From Gammaproteobacteria bacterium (GTDB lineage: Bacteria; Pseudomonadota; Gammaproteobacteria; Acidithiobacillales; Acidithiobacillaceae), in contig JAMCRJ010000054.1 of NCBI GenBank assembly GCA_023381645.1, forward strand, positions 5,998 to 69,997: a DNA stretch of 64,000 bases, written 5' to 3'. This document shows, one piece after another, positions 46,250 to 54,601 of this stretch (the stretch's first letter is position 1; each line of letters begins with the position of its first letter). The notes below the pieces were generated by a model. The model was not told the DNA's origin. It was given only the letters and a program-made list of their open reading frames with translations, and did no database searches. Both the position numbers and the translations under genes were made by a program.

Positions 46250-46325
46250 TATAAGGAGCTCCACCACTTCCCGCATCACCCCCAACACCTGCGCCGCCGC
46301 CTCCCAGGTATGGCGCGCCGCCCAT
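46250..46325 (-). pseudogene. C-terminal relic of a glycosyltransferase
   Basis: Read on the minus strand, this stretch codes ARHTWEAAAQVLGVMREVVE. It matches, at protein and DNA level, the last 20 residues of the two-domain glycosyltransferase at 48515-50578 (LYTWEDAAAQALAVMREVAG). No glycosyltransferase body is attached, as the nucleotidyltransferase/HEPN pair lies directly upstream on that strand. It is a leftover of a duplicated gene replaced by insertion of the toxin-antitoxin genes. Confidence 0.6.
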
Positions 46326-46329
46326 GGGA

Positions 46330-46815
46330 TCATTCCTCACCCATGGCCCTCTCGAATTTGCGGATATCGTCCCGGAAGGCTTTTAACAGCGCGAGCGAGT
46401 CTTCCGTTAATGCAAGGATTCGCTGCCGGTCCAGCACGCTTCCGTAGATATTGCGCTCTCGATGCCGGAATGCCCTGAACATATGGAGCGCATTGGCTGT
46501 GTCGTGGGAGAGCACCGCCGGACGGTCTTCGGTGGCGATCTCCATCTGGTCGATCAGGTCTTTGTGCCAGCTATCCCCTTTTGGGCTGAATTCGTCCACA
46601 TTGGCGGCGATCCTTTGCAGGCATTTCTCCATTCCACTGTAGAGTTTCTCGATGGTGGAGGCCATGGCGATATAGACAATTTGATCCAACTGCGGGTGGA
46701 CGGCGGGCAGATCTTTATGGAGCGCGTCTTGCGCCGAGAGCAGGTAGTTGGACTCCTGCACGATGTCATTCAGCTCTTTGTCGAGGAGAATGAACAGGGG
46801 ATGCCTACTGATCAC
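46330..46815 (-). CDS. HEPN-like partner of a nucleotidyltransferase
   Basis: A largely helical protein of 161 residues from a GTG at 46815, a start chosen because it overlaps the upstream gene's stop and has a GAGG-type site. It follows the pattern of HepT-like proteins: a Leu-rich helical N-terminus (STIEKLYSGMEKCLQRIA) and a conserved HMFRAFRHRERNIYG region that would hold the HEPN Arg/His pair. HEPN proteins are RNases or substrate-binding partners of MNT proteins. The exact family is inferred mainly from the neighbour. Confidence 0.6.
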   Translation of the reverse strand: MISRHPLFILLDKELNDIVQESNYLLSAQDALHKDLPAVHPQLDQIVYIAMASTIEKLYSGMEKCLQRIAANVDEFSPKGDSWHKDLIDQMEIATEDRPAVLSHDTANALHMFRAFRHRERNIYGSVLDRQRILALTEDSLALLKAFRDDIRKFERAMGEE

Positions 46816-47113
46816 TCCACCGCACCTCGTCGGCGTATACCACGTCAAACGGAATGTCTTGCAGCACATCTTCCACTACGCTCTCCAGCGTGTATCTCTG
46901 CCCGGGGTCCGCCAAGCGCTCAATGAGGAAATCCACATCCGAGTGCGCCTGGAAGCGGCCTTCCGCCAACGAGCCGATGATCTGCACCTTGATGCCCATA
47001 TTTTGTAATCTATCGACAGCAGTCGCGGCCCTCAGCAGGGCAGTTGCACGGCGCTGTTCGGCATGTTTCCGCAGAATGCGTTCGAGCCTGGTCATAGCCT
47101 CTCTCTTGTCCAT
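46805..47113 (-). CDS. MNT-type nucleotidyltransferase (antitoxin-like)
   Basis: A 102-residue minimal nucleotidyltransferase. The catalytic pattern GSLAEGRF followed by SDVDFLIE gives the GS and two Asp residues. Such proteins pair with HEPN toxins, inactivating them by adding AMP to a Tyr. It overlaps the HEPN-like gene by 11 bases and lies over the broken end of an ATPase gene. An ATG six codons downstream is an alternative start. Confidence 0.8.
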   Translation of the reverse strand: MDKREAMTRLERILRKHAEQRRATALLRAATAVDRLQNMGIKVQIIGSLAEGRFQAHSDVDFLIERLADPGQRYTLESVVEDVLQDIPFDVVYADEVRWSDQ

Positions 47114-47423
47114 GGGTTACCTACCCAGCGGTCGGATCTTCTCGCCCGGTCGATCAGTCCGCGCAATGCCGGGAAAAGACCCGGCAAGCGATGCACCTCA
47201 TCCAGAATGACCAGATGATCCATGTGCATGGACAGATACGCTTCCGGTTCCTGGAGCTTTGCCAGATCCTGTTCCGAATATCAAGATCGAGGAATCCTCC
47301 CAATGGCTCTGCAAGGTCCAGCGCGAGCGTCGTCTTGCCCACCTGTCGCGGACCCAGCAGGCATACCGCAGGCGATTCGGCAAGGGCCTGCCGCAGCGGT
47401 TCCAGAAGCGATCGTTTAATCAT
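47100..47423 (-). pseudogene. Broken AAA ATPase (DUF4143/AAA_14 type)
   Basis: The start MIKRSLLEPLRQAL and Walker A GPRQVGKTTLAL are in one frame up to LDLDI near 47277. The sequence then continues in the next frame as EQDLAKLQEPEAYLSMH, Walker B HLVILDEVHRLPG, and ALRGLIDRARRSDRWVGNPW. One lost base near 47274-47280 explains the shift. The gene stops after about 110 codons instead of about 400, where the nucleotidyltransferase gene begins. A second relic lies at 50680. Confidence 0.75.
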
Positions 47424-47546
47424 CCTTGCAATTGTGGAGTCTCATTCCGCGATCTGCAAGTTTATCGCCCATTATGGCACGGTAAACTTGTTCTCAGCCA
47501 CCTCCAGGGATTGCTGGTGCTGAGCGCTTTTTTCCGCATGCGCAGG

Positions 47547-48038
47547 TCATGCTTGCTTTTCCACATCCCTTGCCGACAGGAATAGTAGCAGCGGATTGTC
47601 CGGTGCGGACTCGAAACCGAAGCGACGATAGTATTGCGCTGCCTGTTGGTCGAGGGCGTCAACGAACAGGCCAATCCCGCCCGCCTCCGCATGGATGCGA
47701 CGCGCCCGCGTCAGGGCATCAATCAACAGTAACTCCCCCAGCCCCTTGCCCTGGCATTGCCGCTCGACCGCCAGCCGGCCCAGTCGCACGCCGGGGATAC
47801 GGCGCGGCAGCTTCTTGCGCCAGGCATCCGGCAGATGCCGGTTTTCAAGTTCGGCCAGGGTCAGAGCGTAGTAGCCGCAGATACGGACTGGCTCAATCTC
47901 ACGGATGGCGACGAAGGTTTTCGATAGCCCCTTGTCCTGATGCTGGCGCGCGACCTGCCGTAGCCAGTCGTTCAGTGCCTGGCGTCCACAGTCGAACCCC
48001 TGCCGGTCATGGCTCCCAGCTAAAGGCAGTACCTGCAT
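47547..48038 (-). CDS. GNAT acetyltransferase toxin, TacT-like
   Basis: A 163-residue GNAT-fold acetyltransferase. The start VLPLAGSHDRQGFDCGRQALNDWL and VAIREIEPVRICGYYALTLA are typical of toxins that acetylate aminoacyl-tRNA, and the acetyl-CoA loop is QCQGKGLGELLL. It overlaps the upstream antitoxin gene by 32 bases, as in TacAT-type modules. Confidence 0.85.
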   Translation of the reverse strand: MQVLPLAGSHDRQGFDCGRQALNDWLRQVARQHQDKGLSKTFVAIREIEPVRICGYYALTLAELENRHLPDAWRKKLPRRIPGVRLGRLAVERQCQGKGLGELLLIDALTRARRIHAEAGGIGLFVDALDQQAAQYYRRFGFESAPDNPLLLFLSARDVEKQA

Positions 48039-48318
48039 CGTCTCGCTTGGCCTTCTGATAGCGTTTCATGGCAGACCTCAACTTGGCATTCGGCTTGGGT
48101 GGGTTCTCCATCAAGTCGAGTAGCCAGTTCCAGTCGCGCGGGCTGAGGCGGATGACCTCCTCGCGCTCGATGACTTCCTGGGCCTCTTTGAGCGCGGCCT
48201 GCACCAGAAACTGATTGACCGTGGCTCCCGTCAGTTCGGCGGCGCGGCAAAGCGTCTCGTACACCTCGTGCGGAACCCGAGCACCGATGCGGTCCTGCTT
48301 GGCAACTGTAGTACCCAT
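48007..48318 (-). CDS. DUF1778 antitoxin, TacA-like
   Basis: A 103-residue protein with a ribbon-helix-helix N-terminus (DRIGARVPHEVYETLCRAAELTGATVNQFLV) and a C-terminal toxin-neutralising tail. It is the first gene of the pair with the GNAT toxin and probably represses its own promoter. Confidence 0.87.
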   Translation of the reverse strand: MGTTVAKQDRIGARVPHEVYETLCRAAELTGATVNQFLVQAALKEAQEVIEREEVIRLSPRDWNWLLDLMENPPKPNAKLRSAMKRYQKAKRDDAGTAFSWEP

Positions 48319-48514
48319 TTTTTATCTCCAACAATCACTGGAGCGTTCAGTGTATTACGGTCGCCATATTGACGCCATCATGACCACGTATCCAACGCGG
48401 TAAATAGCCAGCGTCCGCTGGGTCAGCAGGGCATCTGCACCCACATCCTTATAATTATGGGTTCAGCCCAGGCCGGCGGACCCTTTTATGCAACCGCAAC
48501 CGCCACCTGCCGTT

Positions 48515-50578
48515 CTAACGCCCCGCCACCTCCCGCATCACCGCCAACGCCTGCGCTGCCGCATCCTCCCAAGTATAGAGCGCCGCCCGCGCCGGGCCGG
48601 CGGCGGCCAGCCGGGCGCGCAACGCATCATCCTCCGCCAGCCGCCGCATCCCCGCGGTGATGGACCCCACATCCAGCGGGTCGCAATAGAGCGCCGCATC
48701 GCCGCAGACCTCCGGCAGCGAGCTGACGTTGGCTACCAGCACCGGGCAGCCCGTGGCCATGGCCTCGATGGGGGGCAGACCAAAGCCCTCATAGAGAGAC
48801 GGGTAGACCAGTGCCAGGGCGCGGCGATAGAGCGCCGGCAGCAGCTCGTCGCGCAGGTAGCCCAGCATCCGCACCTCGCCACGCTCCACCATCCCCGTCA
48901 GGACCGCGGCGAAATTGCTCTCCTGCCAGCCCATCTGGCCCACCAATACCAGCGGGTGCGCCCCACGGATGGCAGCCGGCAAGGCCGCGTAGGCTGCCAG
49001 TAAGCCCACCAGATTCTTGCGCGGCTCCAGGGTGGAGAGAAAGAGGAAAAAGTGACGGTCATCTCCCAGCAAAACCCCATCCAGTGCCGTTTCCACTTCC
49101 GCAGCCGGAGCCAAAGCGAAGCGCCCGCTGATACCGGGATAGACCACATGGGTCCGCCCCGCCACCTCCGGGAAGTAATGCAACAATTCCGCTTCCGTAA
49201 AACGCGAGTCCGTCAGAACGGTCGCCGCGCGCGCCATGGCCGGTCGCAAGTGACGGTTCAAAAAGGCCACACGGGCAGGCGGGTGGACCTCCGGATAGCG
49301 GAGATGGGAAAGATCATGCACCACCAGGACAGACGGAGCCCTGGCGCGCGGCAGGACGAAGCTGGGCCCCAGGATCAGGTCAGGCCGCCAGAGACGTTCC
49401 AGCCGCGCCAGTTGCCGCCTCTGCAATACAAACTGCATCTCCCGACCCATGGGAATACGCTTGCGCCACTGCAAGGGGCGGGGAATGCGCAGGCCGGGTT
49501 GCCGCGGCGGCTCCTGCGCCCAGGACCGCGCCGTAAAGTAGGCCAGAGTCGCCCCCTCATCGGCGACCAGTTGCTGACACAGCGCGGCGGTATAATGCCC
49601 GATCCCCGCCAGCCGCCCCGAGAGGGTGGTGGCCTCCACCGCCACGCGCAGCGGCCCGTCACCCTGGGAGACTGCGCCCACGGCGTTAGGCGACGACAGG
49701 TCGTAAGGCCGGTCCCACAGCGCGAAAACGATCGCCCGCACATTGCGCCACCTACCCCGGAGCAGGCGCCGCGCAATGCGCCCCAACGCGCCCAGAGTCA
49801 TCGCCAGGCGCGGCCTGGGGGCGTAGCGCCGCAAAAACCGGCGGGAGGAGGCGGTGACATAATAATCCTTGAGGGGATTGGCGTGCCCGAGGCTGGACGA
49901 GCGCTGATGCCAGATCATGGCATCTCCGGCTACCGCCAGCTTCCAGCCCTGCGCGCGCAGGCGAAAGCACAGATCCGCGTCCTCCCAATACATAAAAAAG
50001 GTATCGTCATCAAAGAGACCCGTGCGCTCCAGCGCCTCGCGGCGCAAGAGGATGCTGGCCGCCGTCAGATAATCGAGGCGCCGCGCCGCGATCGGCCAAC
50101 GACGATGCCGTGCCACCCCCGCCCAGCGCCAGACCCGCCCACCGCCCCAAGTCTGCACCCGCTCCGGCCGCTCCAGGTCATAAATCACCGAACCCACCGC
50201 CCCGATCTGCGCATCCCCCTCCATCACCCGCAGCATCGCCTGCAGGGCATCGGGATGGGGCACGGCGTCATTATTGAGCAGCCAGACGAACTCCGCCCCC
50301 CTCGCCAGCGCCCGACGCATCCCAATATTGCAGCCGCCTCCAAAGCCCAGATTCTCCCCCGTTTCCACCAGGTCCACCGCAAGGCCCCAGCGGGCGATGC
50401 CCGAGCGCAGCCGTTCCAGATCCGCAGCTTCCGAGCCGTTGTCCACCACCATCACCCGCGCCTGTACCCCGCGCAACAGGGTCAATGCGCGCAGGCACCG
50501 CAGGGTGTCGGCGGCGCTGTTCCAGTTGAGCAGGATGATGTACACCGCAGCCTGATCCAAGCCGTCCCTCTCCGTCAT
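48515..50578 (-). CDS. Two-domain glycosyltransferase (GT2 plus GT4)
   Basis: A 687-residue fusion. Residues 1 to about 280 are a GT2 (GT-A) domain: IILLNWNSAADTLRCLRAL, VVDNGS, WLLNNDAVPHPDAL as the DXD-like site, and a late W-E-D motif YWEDADLCFRL. Residues about 305-687 are a GT-B GT4 domain: VAVEATTLSGRLAGIGHYTAAL, STLEPRKNLVGLL, YEGFGLPPIEAMATGCPVLVAN. It would add two sugars in turn to a surface glycan. It is transcribed against the plus-strand sulfotransferase gene, and its last codons are echoed in the relic at 46250. Confidence 0.87.
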   Translation of the reverse strand: MTERDGLDQAAVYIILLNWNSAADTLRCLRALTLLRGVQARVMVVDNGSEAADLERLRSGIARWGLAVDLVETGENLGFGGGCNIGMRRALARGAEFVWLLNNDAVPHPDALQAMLRVMEGDAQIGAVGSVIYDLERPERVQTWGGGRVWRWAGVARHRRWPIAARRLDYLTAASILLRREALERTGLFDDDTFFMYWEDADLCFRLRAQGWKLAVAGDAMIWHQRSSSLGHANPLKDYYVTASSRRFLRRYAPRPRLAMTLGALGRIARRLLRGRWRNVRAIVFALWDRPYDLSSPNAVGAVSQGDGPLRVAVEATTLSGRLAGIGHYTAALCQQLVADEGATLAYFTARSWAQEPPRQPGLRIPRPLQWRKRIPMGREMQFVLQRRQLARLERLWRPDLILGPSFVLPRARAPSVLVVHDLSHLRYPEVHPPARVAFLNRHLRPAMARAATVLTDSRFTEAELLHYFPEVAGRTHVVYPGISGRFALAPAAEVETALDGVLLGDDRHFFLFLSTLEPRKNLVGLLAAYAALPAAIRGAHPLVLVGQMGWQESNFAAVLTGMVERGEVRMLGYLRDELLPALYRRALALVYPSLYEGFGLPPIEAMATGCPVLVANVSSLPEVCGDAALYCDPLDVGSITAGMRRLAEDDALRARLAAAGPARAALYTWEDAAAQALAVMREVAGR

Positions 50579-50679
50579 GTAAAGGCCTCATGAAAACACA
50601 GAGCACACAGAACAAAGACCGCCTGGCGGGGATAGTGCCGTCTCCCCAAAAGGGACTCTCCGGCAGCCGCTCTGTGGAT

Positions 50680-50751
50680 ACTCCGGTGGGAACTTCTCGC
50701 CCGATGGATTGGTCCGTGCAATGCAGGGGTCAGGAGCGGTCGTTTAATCAT
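50680..50751 (-). pseudogene. Internally deleted relic of the AAA ATPase gene
   Basis: From ATG 50751 the minus strand codes MIKRPLLTPALHGPIHRARSS. This joins the first seven or so codons of the ATPase relic at 47423 directly to its distant segment ALRGLIDRAR, so almost the whole ATP-binding part is deleted. The 36 bases upstream of the start codon are also nearly the same in both copies (50752-50788 and 47424-47460). The rest of the 350-base gap 50579-50927 shows no gene. Confidence 0.6.
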
Positions 50752-50927
50752 CCCTGCAATTATGGAGTTTCATTCCGTGAGATGCACGCTTCCATCAAAT
50801 CCCGACCAGCCGTAGCGGGTCCTTTTACCTTTCCGCCTGTGCCTCGCGCCGACAACCAACCTTGCCAATAATAGCCGCTCTCCGCATAATCCCACGATTC
50901 CAGACAACAGAACCTGAAGGATCCTCT

Positions 50928-53753
50928 TTGGCGGAAAGACCAGTCATCGTCGTTTTGGGCATGCACCGCAGTGGCACCTCTTTGCTGGCAAGCGTACTGC
51001 ACGCCTTGGGTATTCCCCTGGGGCAAGACCTGTACCCTCCCGATATCCACAACCCGGCAGGGTATTTCGAAGACCGGGAATGTATGTCCATACAGGAACG
51101 GATCCTCGAAACGCTCGGCCAACCCTGGCATGGCGAGAAGGGCATGCTGCCTTTTCCGCCATCATGGTGGAAGGAGGAGCGCATTCGGCCCCTGATCCAA
51201 GAACTGGAGGATTGGCTCGGCCGTCGACTTGCAGAGGAAGACGGCCCGTGGGCCTTCAAAGACCCAAGGACCACGCGCTTCCTCGGCCTATGGCGGGAAC
51301 TCTTTGCCGCCCGCAACATTTTACCCCGCTACGTCCTGGCCATCCGCGATCCAGCCGAAGTAGTCGCTTCCGAGGTACACCGGGATGGCATTCCGGACGG
51401 TCAGGTTTATCACACCTGGTTGCGCTACAACCTGGAAGCGATTCTCTATGGTGGCCCCCATCTGGCGGCCGTGGTCGACTACGGCCGGTGGTTCGATCAC
51501 GGCGAGGAGCAGATGGCGGCGCTGGCCACCGCCCTCGGTATCGAGCTTCAGCCAGGACGCGGTCGCGAGATACTGGCCGCCGTATTGCGCTCCGAGCTTC
51601 ACCGTCAGGACGGCTCCAACCAGCCGACGCCGCCGCCATGGGCGCGTAAAATTTACGAGGGCCTTCTTGCCTTGGCTGCAAGGAAGGTCCAGGATCCCCC
51701 GTGGGCCGGCGGAATTCTGGCGGAGGCCGAGTATCTTGACACATTGCTGCGTCAGGGTGAGGCCCCCGACACGGGGGGACCTCTCACGGCGATCATCGCC
51801 TCCCCACAGACCGTCGAAGAACATATCCACAAGGCCGCCGTGCTGGCCGGATCAGGGCAGCGGGTAGTGCTCTCCCTACCAACGGGAACTGCGCCACCCC
51901 AACCCGTCCCTGCGGTCGCTGTTATAGAGCGGGAGGCTCTCTGGCCTACGGTCCAGGGCTCCCCTTTTGCCAAGGCTGCCTTTGAGGCGTATCGGTGGCT
52001 GCGCCAGCGCGGTTACGATGCGGTGCATTTCCCCGGTGGGCAGGGACTTGCCGCCCTCTCCCTGGACGCCCGCCGACAGGGTTGGCCTTGGCGGCATGGC
52101 CCCGTCCATATAGAGTACCTCGCCCGCCCGGACTGGCTGCGTCCCGACGGTGGGCTGGAGACAGTCAATTTCTCGGCGGCGGAAGCGGCCTGCCTCGACC
52201 GGCGTGCAGTCTCCCAGGCAGATCATCTGCTCTGCGGGGACGGCGCGTTGCTGGCGGACCTGCGAGCGCTGGCCGCCGACCGCATACCCTGTGCAGCCAA
52301 TAGCGCCGCCTCGCATTCGTTGGGCGATATTAAGGCGGGTAGCAAAGGCGAACCACCCCTGGTGTCGGTATGTATCACCCACTACAACCGCCCGGATCTA
52401 CTCCGCCGGTGCCTGGATTCGGTACGCGCGCAGGGCTATTCCAGGATGGAGGTCGTGCTCGTCGATGACGGCAGCGATGATCCGGCTGTCAAACCCGTTC
52501 TGGATGCCCTGCAATCCGAATTTCAAAGCAAAGGCTGGCGACTGATCCGCCAGGAAAACCGCTATCTCGGCGCCGCCCGCAATGCCGCAGCACGAGCCGC
52601 TGAAGGAGAGTATTTATTCTTTCTCGATGACGACAACCTGCTCCTGCCCGACGCAATAACCCATGTCGTTGGCGTGGCCGAACGCAGCCGAGCAGATATC
52701 GTCACTTCCACGCTCCAGTTTTTCAGCGGTGGTCCGGAGGTGATCCCAAGTGAAAACATGCCCTTATGGGTATTCCCTGGAGCCTGCCCGCTATTGGGTA
52801 TACTTGAAAACTGTTATGGCGATGCCAGTGCCCTGGTGCGTCGTGCCTGCTGGGAAGCACTGGGTGGATTCACCGAGGACAGAAATGTAGGCCATGAAGA
52901 TTGGGAATTTTTCGCGCGGGCCGTGCTGGCCGGCTGGTCCCTTGAGCACAACCCCGAGCCGGTGCTTTGCTATCGGGTAGACCCAAATAGCATGGTACGT
53001 TCGGGAGACTGGGGGAAAAATTATCGGCGCGGGCTGCGTCCCTACGCCGCTCTTTTGCCACCATCGTTGGCGACCCTGCCGATCCTGGCAGGCCATCTGC
53101 AGCGCTCGCTGCTCACGGTTGCGGCGGAGAAAGAGCGTGCCTGCGACGGCTTGGCGAGAGCGGAGCATGCCCTTGCTGACATGAGGGGGCTTTTACACCA
53201 GCGCGAGAACGACATTGCCGGGCTGACCGGTGACAACGCCCGCCTCAGCCATGAAATCGCTTTGATGCAGTCTTCCCTTGCTGACATGAGGGGGCTTTTA
53301 CACCAGCGCGAGAACGACATTGCCGGGCTGACCGGTGACAACGCCCGCCTCAGCCATGAAATCGCCCTGATGCAGTCTTCCCTATCCTGGCGCGTGACAA
53401 AACCGGGAAGACTCCTTGCGCGGATACCAAGACGCGTCGTCGGCAACAACAAAATCAGGCCAACGAAAGCAACCGAGTACCGTGTTATCAAAGAAAGCGG
53501 GCTGTTTGACCAGAAGTTCTACGAAAGCGCGTATCCAGATGTGTTGGAAAAACATATTGATCTGATTGATCATTACTGTCGCTATGGGTGGTTGGAAGGA
53601 AGAAATCCGTCAGGGCACTTCAATACCACGTTCTACCTGGAGATATACCGGGACGTGCGCGTCAGCGGAATAAATCCATTATTTCATTATATAGAGTTCG
53701 GACGGCATGAAGGAAGGCTGACAAAGCCGGAGGATTGGATAATAAAACCTTAG
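50928..53753 (+). CDS. Sulfotransferase-glycosyltransferase fusion with coiled coil
   Basis: A 941-residue protein of mosaic design. Residues about 5-230 are a sulfotransferase-like domain with the PAPS-loop GMHRSGTSLLAS and FKDPRTTRFL. About 250-450 is a degenerate glycosyltransferase-like stretch. About 477-700 is a GT2 domain (SVCITHYNRPDLLRRCLDSV, LVDDGSDD, LDDDNLLLPDA). About 748-818 is a coiled coil made of an exact 35-residue duplication. The end carries two repeats of the FYexxYPDV...PLfHYiexGrxEGR type known from glycan-synthesis proteins. The TTG at 50928 with AAGGA seven bases upstream is taken as start; another TTG lies at 50862. It would build or sulfate a surface glycan. Confidence 0.75.
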   Translation: MAERPVIVVLGMHRSGTSLLASVLHALGIPLGQDLYPPDIHNPAGYFEDRECMSIQERILETLGQPWHGEKGMLPFPPSWWKEERIRPLIQELEDWLGRRLAEEDGPWAFKDPRTTRFLGLWRELFAARNILPRYVLAIRDPAEVVASEVHRDGIPDGQVYHTWLRYNLEAILYGGPHLAAVVDYGRWFDHGEEQMAALATALGIELQPGRGREILAAVLRSELHRQDGSNQPTPPPWARKIYEGLLALAARKVQDPPWAGGILAEAEYLDTLLRQGEAPDTGGPLTAIIASPQTVEEHIHKAAVLAGSGQRVVLSLPTGTAPPQPVPAVAVIEREALWPTVQGSPFAKAAFEAYRWLRQRGYDAVHFPGGQGLAALSLDARRQGWPWRHGPVHIEYLARPDWLRPDGGLETVNFSAAEAACLDRRAVSQADHLLCGDGALLADLRALAADRIPCAANSAASHSLGDIKAGSKGEPPLVSVCITHYNRPDLLRRCLDSVRAQGYSRMEVVLVDDGSDDPAVKPVLDALQSEFQSKGWRLIRQENRYLGAARNAAARAAEGEYLFFLDDDNLLLPDAITHVVGVAERSRADIVTSTLQFFSGGPEVIPSENMPLWVFPGACPLLGILENCYGDASALVRRACWEALGGFTEDRNVGHEDWEFFARAVLAGWSLEHNPEPVLCYRVDPNSMVRSGDWGKNYRRGLRPYAALLPPSLATLPILAGHLQRSLLTVAAEKERACDGLARAEHALADMRGLLHQRENDIAGLTGDNARLSHEIALMQSSLADMRGLLHQRENDIAGLTGDNARLSHEIALMQSSLSWRVTKPGRLLARIPRRVVGNNKIRPTKATEYRVIKESGLFDQKFYESAYPDVLEKHIDLIDHYCRYGWLEGRNPSGHFNTTFYLEIYRDVRVSGINPLFHYIEFGRHEGRLTKPEDWIIKP
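53173..53382 (+). repeat. 105-bp exact tandem duplication inside the fusion gene
   Basis: Two adjacent 105-base copies (53173-53277 and 53278-53382) are nearly identical at DNA level; I see a single T/C change. Each codes for 35 residues of the coiled coil (SLADMRGLLHQRENDIAGLT and so on). The multiple of three keeps the frame, so copy number can change without breaking the gene. Confidence 0.92.
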
Positions 53754-54535
53754 CGCAAACCCCAAAATATGCCCCGGCATTTACCGCCGTAAATCCCATC
53801 GGCCATCCCTTTACGGATATCCGGCGCCAGGAAGTCGTATTGCTCCAGGATTACTGGGAAACCTGCCTCGTGCAGCCCCTGGAGAAGATCGGGACGCATG
53901 GGCCAGAAGGAACGGCGGTTGCTCCAGGAATTCCAGCGCAAGGCGTCGAGGCGGGCGCTGTCCTCCTCGTCGTGCTCGTAGAGCCAGCGACCCTGCCAGC
54001 CCTCATGCTCGGTGGGATCTGAGAGGGGAAAGGCGAAGCATGGGGTTTCGGTGGCGAAGTGCGTGTTCAGAATGAGCACCTGCCCAGCGGCTCTGGCGAG
54101 GATGCCCAGATATCGCCGCGGGTCGTCCAGGTGATAATAGACTCCGCAACAGAAGACCACGTCAAACTGCCCGTAGCGATCCAGGTTCCAGATATCATCG
54201 TGTGCAAAACGCAAAGTACCGCGTGTTTGACCCGCATTTTCCTGTAGATAGCGGCAACAGGCATAATTACTCTCCCGCACTTCGATGCCCAGGGCATCGA
54301 AGCCCAAGCGGGCGAATTCCAGTGTCATCCCTCCTTCCAGGCAGCCGAGATCCACCAGTTTCAGGCCATCAAAGCCGCCCGGAAAGAGGCGCTCCAGCAT
54401 GCGACGCGCCGATGCAAACCAGGGCCGGTCCTTTAACAGGGTCGCATCAGCAGGCCGCGTCAGGCTCCCGTCGGCCAGACGCACGTTGTGGTTGGTAAAA
54501 TCGGGCATGGTGGCGGGTATCGGGTTGTCGGACAT
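53750..54535 (-). CDS. SAM-dependent methyltransferase (CmoB/DUF1698-like)
   Basis: A class I methyltransferase of 261 residues: motif I LKLVDLGCLEGGMTLEFARLG near residue 60, then IEVRESNYACCRYL, and FDVVFCCGVYYHLDDPRRYLGIL, the pattern of CmoB-related enzymes. It likely modifies a glycan sugar. Its stop overlaps the end of the convergent fusion gene. Confidence 0.8.
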   Translation of the reverse strand: MSDNPIPATMPDFTNHNVRLADGSLTRPADATLLKDRPWFASARRMLERLFPGGFDGLKLVDLGCLEGGMTLEFARLGFDALGIEVRESNYACCRYLQENAGQTRGTLRFAHDDIWNLDRYGQFDVVFCCGVYYHLDDPRRYLGILARAAGQVLILNTHFATETPCFAFPLSDPTEHEGWQGRWLYEHDEEDSARLDALRWNSWSNRRSFWPMRPDLLQGLHEAGFPVILEQYDFLAPDIRKGMADGIYGGKCRGIFWGLR

Positions 54536-54601
54536 TGGGGATCTTTACCTCCGGGTTGAAAAAAGCAGTTTAGCGCAATCCTCGATGGTACGAAAAAATA
54601 G

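Noticed and set aside
49052..50593. Large plus-strand frame opposite the two-domain glycosyltransferase
   Set aside because: It is antisense to a clearly coding gene, Pro/Arg-rich, with no start signal.
53173..53382. Tandem repeat considered as a CRISPR array
   Set aside because: Only two adjacent units without spacers, in frame within a coding region.
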